Below are positions 10,117 through 19,551 of a stretch of DNA of 64,000 nucleotides, piece by piece. Under the pieces are notes generated by a model. The model was not told the origin of the DNA and did not search any database. It saw only the letters and a list, made by a program, of their open reading frames with translations. Position 1 is the stretch's first letter; each line of letters starts with the position of its first letter. The translations under genes and the position numbers were made by a program. This DNA is from Streptomyces sp. NBC_00286 (GTDB lineage: Bacteria > Actinomycetota > Actinomycetes > Streptomycetales > Streptomycetaceae), in contig NZ_CP108054.1 of assembly GCF_036173125.1 (NCBI RefSeq), positions 4,650,001 to 4,714,000 of the forward strand, read 5' to 3'.

Positions 10117-10506
10117 CCGGGAACTCCGCTGGGGCCACCGGCACGCGGAGGCGCACGGGCGCCCCCGCACTCGGCGTCCCGGAGGCACAGCTGCGCGAAG
10201 TCCGCGTCCGCGTGCGGGGATTCGTCACCCACGGCGCGTTTTCCGTACCCCGTTTCGGCCATGGGGTGGGTGGGGCGCGGCAGGGCAGGACTAGGCTGGG
10301 CGCAAGCCACGATCGAGTTCCGTTCGATCCGTAGGGCCAGGCCCCGGAGCCGGTGTTGGCGCACCGACCGGGGCCGATCTTGTGCCGGGAACCTAGAGTG
10401 ACTTTACGTTCAGATGCAAGCCGATCGCGGAACGTCACCCTTACGAGTTACGCACCCTCAACTCACGTACGGACTTGGTTGGTTGGGCTGTCCCCGTAAA
10501 AGCGCT
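10117..10506. other. Intergenic region with promoter and hairpin, possible small RNA
   Basis: About 390 nt without a convincing gene. On the minus strand TTGCAT (10419-10414) and TAGGTT (10395-10390), 18 nt apart, form a good promoter. An imperfect GC-rich hairpin follows at about 10334-10375 (ggccccgg...ccggggcc). A transcript from here would run toward TA module 1 about 280 nt away. It could be a separate small RNA, an attenuated leader, or simply the upstream TA promoter. A 52-codon minus-strand frame (ATG at 10262) has no recognisable family. Confidence 0.4.
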
Positions 10507-10536
10507 GTGGGGCGCGGCATGCCCGCCGCGCCCCAC
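10507..10536 (-). terminator. Hairpin terminator after DUF5063 operon
   Basis: Arms gtggggcgcgg (10507-10517) and ccgcgccccac (10526-10536) pair perfectly over 11 bp around an 8-nt loop. It lies 60 nt past the DUF5063 stop. Confidence 0.75.
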
Positions 10537-10596
10537 ATTCGTATCCGGACCTCGGTGCTCCCCGTGTTCGAGGCCTCGCAGTTCCGTCGGCCTTCG

Positions 10597-11256
10597 TTAC
10601 TTGACCTCGCGCAAGCCCAGCGGCCCCGCCAGTTCCTCCGCCATGACCTTGCCGGCTTCCTCCTCCAGGGCGTCCTCGTTGAGGTCCTGGTCGGTGTCTA
10701 GGCCGTCGAGTTCTTCCAGGGGCTGGTTCAGGCGTACGTGGGCTACCAGGGACTGGAGGGCTCGGAGGGTGGCGGAGGCCGTGGAACCCCAGTTGGAGAA
10801 GTAGGAGAACTGCCACCACCACAGGGCCTCCGTGGTGCGGCCCGCCTTGTAGTGGGCCATGCCGTGGCGGAGGTCGGTGATGACGTCGGCCAGGTCGTCG
10901 GAGATACGGGCGGGGACCCGGCCCTTGCGGTGCTCGTACGGGTCGAAGACCTCGGAGTAGACGTCGATCGGGTCGAGCAGGGCGGCCAGACGCTCGCGGA
11001 GTTCGTCCACGTCCGGCTCGGGGCCGAGGTCGGGCTCGTAACGCTCCTCGGGAAGGATGTCCTCGTGGGCGCCGAGGCGGCCGCCCGCCAGCATCAGCTG
11101 GGAGACCTCGAGCAACAGGAAGGGCACGGCCGAGTCCGGCTCGTCGCCCTTGGCGACCTCGGTGACCGCGACGAGAAAGCTCTCGATCTGGTCCGCGATC
11201 TGGACCGCGAAGTCACCCGGGTCGTGAGCGGCCGCGTGCAGCGTGGCGTCAGACAT
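10597..11256 (-). CDS. DUF5063 domain protein
   Basis: 219 aa, largely alpha-helical and acidic. Recognisable stretches are DFAVQIADQIESFLVAVTEV near the N-terminus and DLRHGMAHYKAGRTTEALWWWQ in the middle, followed by a Leu/Glu-rich C-terminus. The family is conserved in Streptomyces beside recR and is of unknown function. No catalytic motif is visible and it appears cytosolic. The ATG at 11256 overlaps the end of the 44-codon ORF upstream, so its translation may be coupled to recR through that ORF. A hairpin terminator follows. Confidence 0.85.
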   Translation of the reverse strand: MSDATLHAAAHDPGDFAVQIADQIESFLVAVTEVAKGDEPDSAVPFLLLEVSQLMLAGGRLGAHEDILPEERYEPDLGPEPDVDELRERLAALLDPIDVYSEVFDPYEHRKGRVPARISDDLADVITDLRHGMAHYKAGRTTEALWWWQFSYFSNWGSTASATLRALQSLVAHVRLNQPLEELDGLDTDQDLNEDALEEEAGKVMAEELAGPLGLREVK

Positions 11257-11383
11257 CTAGAAGCCGACCTTCCTCATGAGCAAAAACACGTTCAGACATC
11301 CATGAGCCGCGTTCCCGCGAAGGCGCGGCCGTCTCAGTGGCGTTCGTCTCAGCCGTCTCAGCTATCTCAGCCGTCTCAGACAT
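11249..11383 (-). CDS. Small 44-codon ORF bridging recR and DUF5063
   Basis: The ATG (11383-11381) overlaps the recR stop, and the TGA (11251-11249) overlaps the DUF5063 ATG, each inside the same string GATGTCTGA. The product begins [20 protein letters not shown], an ETA repeat, and ends EGRLLDV, which copies the RecR C-terminus EGRRLLDV. The DNA around both junctions is clearly related, so the ORF looks as if it arose by duplication of the recR 3' end with expansion of a tctcag-type repeat. It may be a real coupled small gene or only a translational bridge. No similarity to a known protein is recognised. Confidence 0.45.
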   Translation of the reverse strand: MSETAEIAETAETNATETAAPSRERGSWMSERVFAHEEGRLLDV

Positions 11384-11975
11384 CGAGCAACCGCCTCCCT
11401 TCGAAGGCCCGGCCCAGGGTGACCTCATCGGCGTACTCGAGGTCACCGCCGACGGGCAGACCGCTGGCCAGGCGGGTGACCTTGAGGCCCATGGGCTTGA
11501 TCATGCGGGCGAGATACGTGGCCGTCGCCTCGCCCTCCAGGTTCGGATCCGTGGCCAGGATCAGCTCCGTGACCGTGCCGTCCGCGAGCCGGGCCAGGAG
11601 TTCCCTTATCCGCAGGTCGTCCGGGCCGACGCCCTCGATCGGGCTGATCGCGCCGCCGAGGACGTGGTACTTGCCCCGGAACTCCCGCGTCCGCTCGATC
11701 GCCACGACATCCTTCGGCTCCTCCACCACGCAGATGACCGCGAGGTCGCGGCGCGTATCGCGGCAGATGTTGCACAGCTCCTCCTGCGCGACGTTCCCGC
11801 AGGTGGCGCAGAAGCGGACCTTGGCCTTCACTTCGAGAAGGGCCTGCGCGAGACGCCGTACGTCCGTCGGCTCCGCCTGCAGGATGTGGAAGGCGATCCG
11901 CTGCGCGCTCTTGGGACCGACGCCGGGGAGCCGCCCCAGTTCGTCGATGAGGTCCTGGACCACGCCTTCGTACAA
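11376..11975 (-). CDS. recR: Recombination mediator RecR
   Basis: 199 aa, full family length. Helix-hairpin-helix at the N-terminus ([21 protein letters not shown]), four-cysteine zinc finger [16 protein letters not shown] at about residues 57-72, then a Toprim domain with [12 protein letters not shown] and [15 protein letters not shown]. RecR works with RecF/RecO to load RecA at gaps. Starts with TTG (11975), preceded by AGGAAGG. Lies between ybaB upstream and the 44-codon ORF/DUF5063 downstream on the same strand. Confidence 0.95.
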   Translation of the reverse strand: MYEGVVQDLIDELGRLPGVGPKSAQRIAFHILQAEPTDVRRLAQALLEVKAKVRFCATCGNVAQEELCNICRDTRRDLAVICVVEEPKDVVAIERTREFRGKYHVLGGAISPIEGVGPDDLRIRELLARLADGTVTELILATDPNLEGEATATYLARMIKPMGLKVTRLASGLPVGGDLEYADEVTLGRAFEGRRLLDV

Positions 11976-12086
11976 CGGATTGCCTTCCTGTTCACGCTCT
12001 CTCGGTACGTACCGTAATCGCGCTTGTCTTCTTGGTACGTACGGTAGTTGGCGTCCGGCCTTCTTAGAAGAGACGGCCGGATTGAC

Positions 12087-12431
12087 TTAGAACGGCAGGC
12101 CGGGGATGCCGCTGCCGCCGCCCAGGCCCTGGGCCAGCGGGCCGAGCTTCTCCTGCTGGAGCGCCTGCGCGTTCTCGTTGGCCGCCTGGACCGCCGCGAC
12201 GATCAGGTCGGCGAGGGTCTCGGTGTCTTCCGGGTCCACGGCCTTCGGGTCGATCTTGAGGGCGCGCAGTTCGCCGGAGCCCGTCACGGTCGCCTTCACC
12301 AGGCCGCCGCCCGCCTGACCGTCGACCTCGGTACGCGCCAGCTCCTCCTGGGCGTTCGCGAGGTCCTGCTGCATCTTCTGGGCCTGCTGGAGCAGCTGCT
12401 GCATATTGGGCTGGCCACCACCGGGAATCAC
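12087..12431 (-). CDS. YbaB/EbfC family nucleoid-associated protein
   Basis: 114 aa from the GTG at 12431, which has AGGAG at 6-nt spacing. The frame opens further upstream, but that part is Arg/Pro-rich and atypical. Signature features are the Gln-rich helix [23 protein letters not shown], the strand [20 protein letters not shown] and [23 protein letters not shown]. The family forms tweezer-like dimers that bind DNA. Coupling with recR is ancient (dnaX-ybaB-recR in many bacteria), although dnaX is not next to it here. 111 nt separate it from recR. Confidence 0.92.
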   Translation of the reverse strand: MIPGGGQPNMQQLLQQAQKMQQDLANAQEELARTEVDGQAGGGLVKATVTGSGELRALKIDPKAVDPEDTETLADLIVAAVQAANENAQALQQEKLGPLAQGLGGGSGIPGLPF

Positions 12432-12719
12432 GATCAGCTCCTGGTTTCGTACGGCTGTCCGGGCAGGGGTTTTCCGCCCGCGCGGGCGTTTCCCCGTCTG
12501 GCATGAGCCTACGTGGTCTACAGCGGCATCGCCCCAGCACTCTTTCGAGTGAGGCAAGGCGATTGCCTATACCTGATCAAGAACCACGTCCGAGCGTAAA
12601 ACCCCCGATACCGGGGCCATCGCCACCCATTGGGAGGTAGTAAGGGTGGGGCGCTTCAGCAGCTTGCGGCACCCATGCGCCACGGTACCGTCACGCAACG
12701 TAACGATGAGGGAGCGTCG

Positions 12720-13499
12720 GTGAGCCAGCCGGAGATGCAGCCCGAAGGATCGGCCCAGGACGGCCGGGGTGACGGGCGGGGGGACGGTCGAGCTGACGGA
12801 TATGGGAACGGAGTTCTGCCGGGTGCGCCCGGTGACTTGATGGGCCGGCCGTTTCCGGTCGGCGACTGGGCGGAGCCGGCGGAGCGGCTCCATGAGCTGT
12901 ACCGGTGGGTGGAGGCGGGGGCGCTCGCCACGGCCTCCTGGTATCTCGCCGGGCGGGCGTGGAAGCGGCGGGGCGCGCGGGTGCTTCGGGCCGGTACGGC
13001 TGTGGGGGCGGTGGCCGGGGCCGCGTTGCCGGTGCTCGATCTCACGGGGGTGGTGGGCGGTGTGGCCCCCTGGGGTTATCTGGGACTCCTGGGTGGGGTC
13101 GCGTGTGTGGCGGTGGACCGTTTCTTCGGGGTCACGTCCGGGTGGATAAGGGACGTGGCCACGGCCCAGGCCGTGCAACGGCGGCTGCAGGCGCTGCAGT
13201 TCGACTGGACGTCGGAGTGTGTGCGGGAGGTTCTCGGGCCTACGGAGGGGACGGCGGCGGATGCCGCCGAGCGGTGCCTCGGGGTGTTGCGGCGGTTCTC
13301 CGAGGACGTTACGGAGCTGGTGCGGGCGGAGACGGCGGACTGGATGGTGGAGTTCCGCAACGGGGCCGCTCCGCTGGGGTTGCAGTCATCCGTGGCCGGG
13401 GCTTCGCGGCCGGATCCGTCGGCGCCGGGCGGGCGGCCCGCGCTTGCGCCGGGGGCGCGGCCGAACATGCCTCGGCAGCGGCCGCCGGAAGCTCGGTGA
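12720..13499 (+). CDS. SLATT-like two-helix membrane protein
   Basis: 259 aa from the GTG at 12720, preceded by GAGGGA at 6-nt spacing; earlier in-frame starts lack such a signal. After a Gly/Asp-rich lead, a helical region (LHELYRWVEAGALATASWYL) leads into two closely spaced membrane helices (VLRAGTAVGAVAGAALPVLDL and WGYLGLLGGVACVAVDRFF). A conserved cytosolic region follows with RDVATAQAVQRRLQALQFDW, ECVREVLGPTEGTA and LRRFSEDVTELVRAETADW. This layout fits the SLATT superfamily, predicted pore-forming effectors in nucleotide-signalled conflict systems. No cyclase or sensor partner is adjacent, so a defence role here is unsupported. Confidence 0.65.
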   Translation: MSQPEMQPEGSAQDGRGDGRGDGRADGYGNGVLPGAPGDLMGRPFPVGDWAEPAERLHELYRWVEAGALATASWYLAGRAWKRRGARVLRAGTAVGAVAGAALPVLDLTGVVGGVAPWGYLGLLGGVACVAVDRFFGVTSGWIRDVATAQAVQRRLQALQFDWTSECVREVLGPTEGTAADAAERCLGVLRRFSEDVTELVRAETADWMVEFRNGAAPLGLQSSVAGASRPDPSAPGGRPALAPGARPNMPRQRPPEAR

Positions 13500-13530
13500 C
13501 GCCCGCGGCGGAGCCGCTGATGGATACGGC

Positions 13531-13653
13531 GCCCCCGCCGCCCTTACCCGTCCCATACCAAGGGGCTCCGCCCCTGAACCCCGCTGGGGGCTGCGCCCCC
13601 AGACCCCCTCGGGGCTACGCCCCGGGGATGGGACGGGTAGGGGCGGCGGGGGC
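13531..13653. repeat. Long composite palindrome between convergent genes
   Basis: 26-nt arms at 13531-13556 and 13628-13653 (ending cccgtcccat / atgggacggg) match with one mismatch. Between them lie three small GC hairpins of the ggggctccgcccc type. It sits between the SLATT-like gene and the convergent peptidase gene, where it can act as a two-way terminator. The inner hairpins recur elsewhere in the window (near 49545-49577). Confidence 0.75.
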
Positions 13654-13677
13654 GAAACAACTCCCGGCCCGGCGCCG

Positions 13678-15087
13678 TCACGCCTGCGGCTGCGGAAAAG
13701 CCACCGGGCTCCGATACCCCGCCCGGCTCACCGCCCGCACCCCGAAGAACACGTTGTCCTTCGACAAGTCCACCTTGTGTTTCGTCACGTCGCCGACCGG
13801 AATCACGTGGGTCCAGTCGGGCTCCGTCGTCTCGCGCCATACGACCTCGTAGCCGGCGAGGTCGGGCTCGGAGCCGCGCGTCCAGCTCAGCTCGGTGGAG
13901 TTCGTGAGCGCGGCGGTGAGGATCTTGGCGCCTCGCGGGGTGCCGGGGGCCTGGGCCAGGCTCCAGAGGGCGGCCGCGTTGACGCGCGCCACGCGGGCGA
14001 TGAAGGGGAAGTCGCAGAACTCCGGCAGGTCCCCGTACTGCTTGCCGTTCTCGACCCGTACGTCCTGGTGCTGGTGCGCGTAGTCCTCCGTCGGCTCGGT
14101 GAAGCGGGCGGCGGGATAGGCGCGTTCGAGGAACGGGATGTGGTCGCCGCCCCGACGGTAGCGGTCGCGGCGGTAGATGACGCGTACGTTCATGCCGGTC
14201 GCGGAGTTGTCCGCCGTGTCCCGCACGAAGCGGGCCAGCTGGCGGGTGGCGGAATCGTTCTCGCCGCCTACGGAGCGGCGGGTGTCGGCCTGTTCGGGGG
14301 TCTCCGAGCTGGGGACGCCCTCCGCGAAGAGGCGGATGGTGTACGGGTCCTTGGTGCCGTCGTCCGCCGTCGGGCTGCCCACGATGTCGTTGGTGAACAT
14401 GCCCTGGACGTCCGCGTCCGTCGACCGGAACCGCTCTGCCATGTGCGCCGCCCCGTACAGCCCCTGCTCCTCCCCCGCCACCGCCGCGAACACGATGGTC
14501 GCGGCGGGGCGCCGCCCCGCCATCACCCGGGCCAGTTCCATGGCGACCGCCACCCCCGAGGCGTCGTCGTCCGCGCCCGGGGAGTCGGACGTGGCGTCCA
14601 TGGGGTCGCTGCACCGGGAGTCGTAGTGGCCGGAGACCACGTAGATACGGTCCGGGGTGACCGAGCCGCGCAGGGTCGCGATGACGTTCGTGATGCGGGT
14701 GGGCGCGGGGATACGGTTCGCCGGCTGCTGGACGTACGACTGGAGTTCTGCCGTCATCCGGCCGCCGGAGGTCTTCGCGTACGACTTCATCTGGGCCAGG
14801 ATCCAGTCGCGGGCCGCGCCGATGCCGCGCTTGGGGTCGTCCTGAGAGGAGAGGGTGTGGCGGGTGCCGAAGGAGGCGAGTTTGCGGACGGTCGCCTCGA
14901 TGCGCTCGGGGTCGATCTCCCTTAACAGGGCGCGGAGTTCGCGGGACGGCGGCTGGGCGGTTGCGGGTGGACGCGTGCCGGTGGGCTCCATGGCCTTGGC
15001 CTGCGCGGCGACCGCGTCGGCGGACACCGCCACGGCCGCCGACGCCGCGGCCAGGACGTTTCTTCTGCTGGGACGGATGCGCCGCAT
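13678..15087 (-). CDS. Secreted M28-family zinc aminopeptidase
   Basis: 469 aa from the ATG at 15087, with GGGAGG just upstream. The N-terminus [20 protein letters not shown] carries an RRN motif before a hydrophobic stretch, suggesting export, possibly by Tat. The catalytic domain shows the M28 ligands: [40 protein letters not shown] and [10 protein letters not shown]. The C-terminal 100 residues form a fibronectin-III-like module ([31 protein letters not shown]). Members remove N-terminal residues from extracellular peptides. It ends at the composite palindrome and has no operon partner. Confidence 0.88.
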   Translation of the reverse strand: MRRIRPSRRNVLAAASAAVAVSADAVAAQAKAMEPTGTRPPATAQPPSRELRALLREIDPERIEATVRKLASFGTRHTLSSQDDPKRGIGAARDWILAQMKSYAKTSGGRMTAELQSYVQQPANRIPAPTRITNVIATLRGSVTPDRIYVVSGHYDSRCSDPMDATSDSPGADDDASGVAVAMELARVMAGRRPAATIVFAAVAGEEQGLYGAAHMAERFRSTDADVQGMFTNDIVGSPTADDGTKDPYTIRLFAEGVPSSETPEQADTRRSVGGENDSATRQLARFVRDTADNSATGMNVRVIYRRDRYRRGGDHIPFLERAYPAARFTEPTEDYAHQHQDVRVENGKQYGDLPEFCDFPFIARVARVNAAALWSLAQAPGTPRGAKILTAALTNSTELSWTRGSEPDLAGYEVVWRETTEPDWTHVIPVGDVTKHKVDLSKDNVFFGVRAVSRAGYRSPVAFPQPQA

Positions 15088-15187
15088 GGATCCTCCCGGA
15101 ACACGGGGTGGGGGAACGCCGTGACTTGCCATCGTTCTGCACGCGCCAGGCAGGGGCAAGGGCGCCCGGGGAGCCCTTGCCAGCCGA

Positions 15188-16753
15188 TCAGCCGGCCTCG
15201 TCGCTCCTGGCCCTCTCGGCGCAGAGGTCGTTCCCGGTCGTCGTCTCGCACGGCACATGCCCATGGCCGCGGATCACGCTCTGGGCGGTGCCCCCGCGCA
15301 TATAGGCGAGGAAGCTGCCGGTGAGGGAGCTCGCGGAGGGGCGGCCGTAGGTGTAGGCGTACTCGAGGCCGTAGTACGGGTAGGCGTTCTCGCCCTGCTC
15401 CAGGTCCTCGACGGAGGACTGGTGACCGTCGATGGCGAGCCGGTGCAGTCCGCGCCGCTCGGTGGCCTGGCTGAGTTCGCTGTAGCCGATGGCGCCGGGG
15501 ATCTCGGCGACCTTGTCCAGCACCTGCTGCGTGGAGTCGAGCTCGCAGCGCGTGACCGGGTAGGACGAGTCTTCCTTGCTGCGGCAGTCCAGCGAGGTGC
15601 TGGGCACCCGCTCCCAGCTGTCCAGCACCTCCCGCTGGAACATCTGCCGCGTACCGGAGTCGGCGTCGCGGCTGACGAGGACGACGGGAAGGTCGGGGAG
15701 TCGTTTGTCGAGCTGCCGCCAGCGGGTGACCTCGCCGCGGTAGATGCGGCGTATGTCGTCCAGGGTCAGGCCCCCGCTCGGCCGGACGGCGTCGTTGACG
15801 ACCAGGGTGAACAGGGACAACGCGACCCGGTTCGCGGTCAGTTCGGAGTCGTCGATGGTCTTGGGGCCGTCGGAGAAGGCGATGACGGCGGGCGAGTCCT
15901 TCGACTGGGCGCCCAGGGCGGCGAGTTCGTTGACCCCGGCCGTACTGCCGCGCGCGTCCACGGTGATGTCGGCGCCCTCGCAGTCCTCCTCGTACTCGTC
16001 CTCCAGGTCCTCCAGTGCGGGCTTGAACGCCGTCGATCCGGTGAGCGTCAGCTTGCCCGTCTCGCATTCGAGCGGCGGCGGAGTGTCGTCCCGGGCGACG
16101 ATGATCGTGGCCAGGGTCATCACGCAGAGCGTGAGCAGTACGGTGATCAACCGGGCCGCGCGGCTGAACAGCGGCGGTTTGTCGTCCGGAAGAATCGCGC
16201 TGTTGGGATGCACCTCGCCGTCGCGGATGCCGCCTATGAGCCGTATGCCGCAGCCGACGTCCCCGCCCGACAGCAGTACGAGCAGCTTGAAGTGCTCGCC
16301 CCGGTTGAGCGGGACGCGGGGGATGCGCAGGACGCCGTCCTGATAGCCGAAGCCCGCGGCCGGGGTGAAGTGGTCCATGAGGTGATCGGTGCCGGCCGGC
16401 TGCGTGACCGACACACCCCGGATCACGCGGTCGCTGAACACCGCGGTGAGACCGTGCCGTTCACGCCCGGTGTAGTCGTTGTCGGCGATGCTCTGCGAGC
16501 CGTCGTTCTCGATGCGCAGCAGCACGAGCGTCGCGTCGGACATGTCCGACGCCTCGTCGAACAGCCCGAGCCGTACGTTCGCCCGCCCCGAACGCACGTC
16601 GTGCCCGATGGGGTTGTCCATCTGCACGCGGTAGCCGAGCCGCTTCCGCCGCGGCACCCGGCGCTCGTACCAGACCATCACGGCGGACGCCACGACACCG
16701 ACGAGCGCCGTCGTCAGCGCGATGACGTTCTCCGCGCTCAGCCAATCCTGCAC
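15188..16753 (-). CDS. Membrane-anchored protein with C-terminal PstS-like phosphate-binding domain
   Basis: 521 aa from the GTG at 16753 (8 nt after GGGGGAG); a GTG at 16762 is too close to that site. N-terminal membrane helix ([22 protein letters not shown]), then about 165 residues of cytosolic beta-rich sequence, then a second helix ([19 protein letters not shown]). The outside C-terminal domain (about residues 225-510) is a type II periplasmic binding fold: [58 protein letters not shown]. It is not a free PstS lipoprotein because it has a cytosolic domain. It lies 128 nt after the Ser/Thr kinase gene on the same strand, suggesting a sensing role. Phosphate as ligand is inferred. Confidence 0.8.
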   Translation of the reverse strand: MQDWLSAENVIALTTALVGVVASAVMVWYERRVPRRKRLGYRVQMDNPIGHDVRSGRANVRLGLFDEASDMSDATLVLLRIENDGSQSIADNDYTGRERHGLTAVFSDRVIRGVSVTQPAGTDHLMDHFTPAAGFGYQDGVLRIPRVPLNRGEHFKLLVLLSGGDVGCGIRLIGGIRDGEVHPNSAILPDDKPPLFSRAARLITVLLTLCVMTLATIIVARDDTPPPLECETGKLTLTGSTAFKPALEDLEDEYEEDCEGADITVDARGSTAGVNELAALGAQSKDSPAVIAFSDGPKTIDDSELTANRVALSLFTLVVNDAVRPSGGLTLDDIRRIYRGEVTRWRQLDKRLPDLPVVLVSRDADSGTRQMFQREVLDSWERVPSTSLDCRSKEDSSYPVTRCELDSTQQVLDKVAEIPGAIGYSELSQATERRGLHRLAIDGHQSSVEDLEQGENAYPYYGLEYAYTYGRPSASSLTGSFLAYMRGGTAQSVIRGHGHVPCETTTGNDLCAERARSDEAG

Positions 16754-16881
16754 GTGAGCCACTCCCCCGAGCCTGACCCTGCGGGATCAAGGTACGGCTC
16801 TGGGTGGGGACATAAGGGACACGACAGCGGAAGTTCAGCTCCAGTTCAGCGAGTTCACAGCTGCGGACCTCAACTCGCTGC

Positions 16882-19005
16882 TCAGTCCGTCCTGTTGTAC
16901 GTCAGCTCGGCGCCGCTCCCGTCGGTCAGGCGGCGCAGGCTGCCGTCCGGGAGGATGGTCAGCTCCGAGGCCTCGCCCGGGGTGCAGGAGCTGGGAGGTT
17001 CGCCGACGGTGACTGTGGACGGGCCGATGCGGAGCGGTCCGTCGGCGGTCGGGGCCGCGGCGAGCCTCGCCTGGAAGACGCAGTGGTACGTACGGTCGCC
17101 TTCGTCGCCCTCCAGCCTCTCCGGGCCGCCCGCCGTGAGCGAGAGCACGATGTCGCCGACCTGGCCCTGCTGGATGGTGAGCCTTCGGGTGTTGCTGCCC
17201 TGGTCGGTGCGGAAGACCGCCACCCAACTGCCGAGGTACTTGGTCGGGATCACACCGCCGACCGGGCTCTCCTCCGTGGCCTTCGATGGCTCGGCGGTCG
17301 GGTCCTGGTCCGGGTTCTGGCTGGTCGGGTCGGTTGTGGGTGCGCTGGCGGTCGGGGTCGCCGTGGTGTCGCCGCCCGCGCCGTTGCCGTCCTCGCCGCC
17401 GCTCATCAGCGCGTAGACCGATCCGCCTGCGGCGAGCGCGACGACCAGGGCCACCACGAGCAGGAAGGCGGTGGAGCGGCCGCTTCGGTGGGGTGGCTGC
17501 TGCGGGGCGCCGACTCCCGGCCCGTAGGCGGGCCCGTACGGGGGAGTCGAGCCCGGCGCGGGCGCGTACCCCTCGGGCGCACCCCAGGTGCCGGGCTGCT
17601 GCGGGTAACCGTATCCGGCGGGCTGCGGGTGCTGCTGTGGATAGCCGTAGGCCGGGCCCGGCGGAGGGGTCGGCGGAGGCGTGCCGCCCGAGTTGACCGT
17701 CGTGGGCAGGTGATCCAGCGGGGCGCTGCCCGGTGTGCCCGGCGAGGGCGGGGCGGAGTCGTCGGCGGCGGGGGCGTGTTCGGGGGAGGCTTCGGGGTGG
17801 GGAGCGGGGCTGGGGGCGTGGGGCTTTGGGGCGTCCGCGGCAGCCGGACCCGACGCGCCTCCCACGGCGGCCACGCCCGCGGCGCCCGCCGGACCCGCCG
17901 AACCTCCAGCCGCCGCCTTCGCGGAGCCCGCCGGACCCGCTGAACCTCCAGAGCCCGCCGGACCCGCCGGCTTCTCGGCGTTCCAGCCCCGCTCGGCCCC
18001 CTCCGCCGAACGCTGGGGATTCTCCGGCTTCTCCGGCTTCTCCGGGGCCTCCGACCCCTCCGGATTCTCGGTCTCCAGCAACTGCACAGCATGGCGCCCC
18101 AGTTGGGCCACCAGCATGCTCGGCAGCCAGGGGTCGCGGCTGCGGCCGTCGGCGACGGTGTCCTCCGCGCCGGTGCGTTCCAGGATGTCGTCGAGGCTCG
18201 GGCGGGCGGCCGGGTCCTTGCGCAGACAGAGCCGTACGAGATCGGCGAGGCCCTCCGGCAGCGGCTCCAGGTCCGGCTCCTCCTGCGCGATGCGGAACAT
18301 CAGGGCGTGCACCCCGCTGTTGGAGGTGCCGAAGGGAAGCTCGCCGGTAGCCGCGTACGCGAGGACGGAACCCAGGCAGAAGACGTCGCAGGCCGGAGTG
18401 ATGCGGTCGCCGCGGACCTGCTCGGGAGCCATGAACCCGGGCGAGCCGACGAGCGCGCCGGTCCGCGTCAGCCCTCCGTCGGTCACCGTCTCCAGGGCGC
18501 GCGCGATCCCGAAGTCGATGACGCGGGGGCCGTCGATCGTGACGAGTACGTTCGAGGGCTTGAGGTCGCGGTGGACGATCCCGGCGGCGTGGATGTCCTT
18601 GAGGGCGTGGGCGAGTCCCGCCGCGAGGATGCGTACGGAACGCTCCGGCAGCGGGCCGTGGTCGTGCCCGACGACGGTCTGCAGGGAGGGCCCGGCGACA
18701 TAACCGGTCGCCACCCACGGAATCGCGGCCTCCGTGTCCGCGTCGAGCACGGGTGCGGTCCAGTACCCGCCGACCCGCCGCGCGTTCCGCACCTCCTGCC
18801 GGAACCGCGCCCGGAACTCCTCCTGCTCGGCGAGCTCCTGCCGCACCAGCTTCACGGCGACGGTACGGCCCCGGTCGGAACGCGCCAGATATATGTTCCC
18901 CATCCCGCCGGACCCCAGCCGCGCCAGCAGCCGGTACGCGCCGATCCGTCCCCCGCCTCCGGCCTGGGGGATGCCCGACGGCTCCCCCTGTCCCAGCTTC
19001 TCCAT
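16882..19005 (-). CDS. Membrane Ser/Thr protein kinase (PASTA-less, Hanks type)
   Basis: 707 aa. Kinase domain in the first 280 residues: glycine loop LGSGGMGNIYLA, lysine in VAVKLVRQE, catalytic loop IVHRDLKPSNVLV, DFG in RVIDFGIARAL and GSPGFMAPEQVRG. A long Ala/Pro/Glu/Gly-rich linker follows, including a Pro/Tyr/Gly/Gln stretch, then one membrane helix (AFLLVVALVVALAAGGSVYALM, near 520). The extracytoplasmic C-terminus has KYLGSWVAVFRTDQ and two cysteines (YHCVFQA, SSCTPGEA). This is the actinobacterial layout for sensing external signals. Substrates are unknown; the adjacent PstS-like protein is a candidate partner. Confidence 0.92.
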   Translation of the reverse strand: MEKLGQGEPSGIPQAGGGGRIGAYRLLARLGSGGMGNIYLARSDRGRTVAVKLVRQELAEQEEFRARFRQEVRNARRVGGYWTAPVLDADTEAAIPWVATGYVAGPSLQTVVGHDHGPLPERSVRILAAGLAHALKDIHAAGIVHRDLKPSNVLVTIDGPRVIDFGIARALETVTDGGLTRTGALVGSPGFMAPEQVRGDRITPACDVFCLGSVLAYAATGELPFGTSNSGVHALMFRIAQEEPDLEPLPEGLADLVRLCLRKDPAARPSLDDILERTGAEDTVADGRSRDPWLPSMLVAQLGRHAVQLLETENPEGSEAPEKPEKPENPQRSAEGAERGWNAEKPAGPAGSGGSAGPAGSAKAAAGGSAGPAGAAGVAAVGGASGPAAADAPKPHAPSPAPHPEASPEHAPAADDSAPPSPGTPGSAPLDHLPTTVNSGGTPPPTPPPGPAYGYPQQHPQPAGYGYPQQPGTWGAPEGYAPAPGSTPPYGPAYGPGVGAPQQPPHRSGRSTAFLLVVALVVALAAGGSVYALMSGGEDGNGAGGDTTATPTASAPTTDPTSQNPDQDPTAEPSKATEESPVGGVIPTKYLGSWVAVFRTDQGSNTRRLTIQQGQVGDIVLSLTAGGPERLEGDEGDRTYHCVFQARLAAAPTADGPLRIGPSTVTVGEPPSSCTPGEASELTILPDGSLRRLTDGSGAELTYNRTD

Positions 19006-19083
19006 GGCCGGCGCCCCCTACCCCGTGCGTGTGCGACACGGTGAGGATAGTGCGGCCGTACGGGCTGGAAGGCCGGGCGGTCT

Positions 19084-19551
19084 CTACAGCTCCGTAACAG
19101 GTGGCGCGGTCGACGAGAGCTGGTCGAGCGCCTGTGACAGGCGTTCCAACACGCGTACGGTCTCGGCGAAGCCGTCGTCTCCGAGGGCGTCCGCGAGGCG
19201 GTCGGCGAGGGCCGCGTGGCCGGGGTGGATCTTCGCCATGGCGGCGCGGCCGTCCTCGGTCGGAGTGAGCAGTTTGGCGCGGCGGTGGGCGGGGTTGGGC
19301 GCGTACTCGGCTAGCCCCTTCTCGACGAGCAGGTCGGCGATCCGTTGCACGCTCTGGCGGGTGATGCCCATCGCGCGGGCGATCCCGGAGACGGGCAGGG
19401 GCTCGGACACCACGGCTCCGAGTACCTGCCACCAGGCCGCGGTCAGTCCGGCGGGCCGGGCCAACTCCTCTGCCACCGAGAGGAATTGGCCGTTGAGCCG
19501 GAAGACGCCGAGGGCGCTGCGGCTGAGCAGGTCCTGACGCTCGCGGCTCAC
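19084..19551 (-). CDS. MarR family transcriptional regulator
   Basis: 155 aa. Winged-helix core: LTAAWWQVLGAVVSEPLPVSG, recognition region IARAMGITRQSVQRIADLLVEKG and wing LAEYAPNPAHRRAKLLTPTEDGR. The GTG overlaps the stop of the upstream DJ-1-like gene (GTGA), so the pair is one operon. The 11-bp inverted repeat upstream of that operon is the natural candidate for autoregulation. The ligand is not predictable. Confidence 0.9.
   Translation of the reverse strand: MSRERQDLLSRSALGVFRLNGQFLSVAEELARPAGLTAAWWQVLGAVVSEPLPVSGIARAMGITRQSVQRIADLLVEKGLAEYAPNPAHRRAKLLTPTEDGRAAMAKIHPGHAALADRLADALGDDGFAETVRVLERLSQALDQLSSTAPPVTEL

Noticed and set aside
10334..10420. SRP (4.5S) RNA or tRNA in the gap before the DUF5063 operon
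   Set aside because: The conserved SRP loop bases and a cloverleaf are absent.
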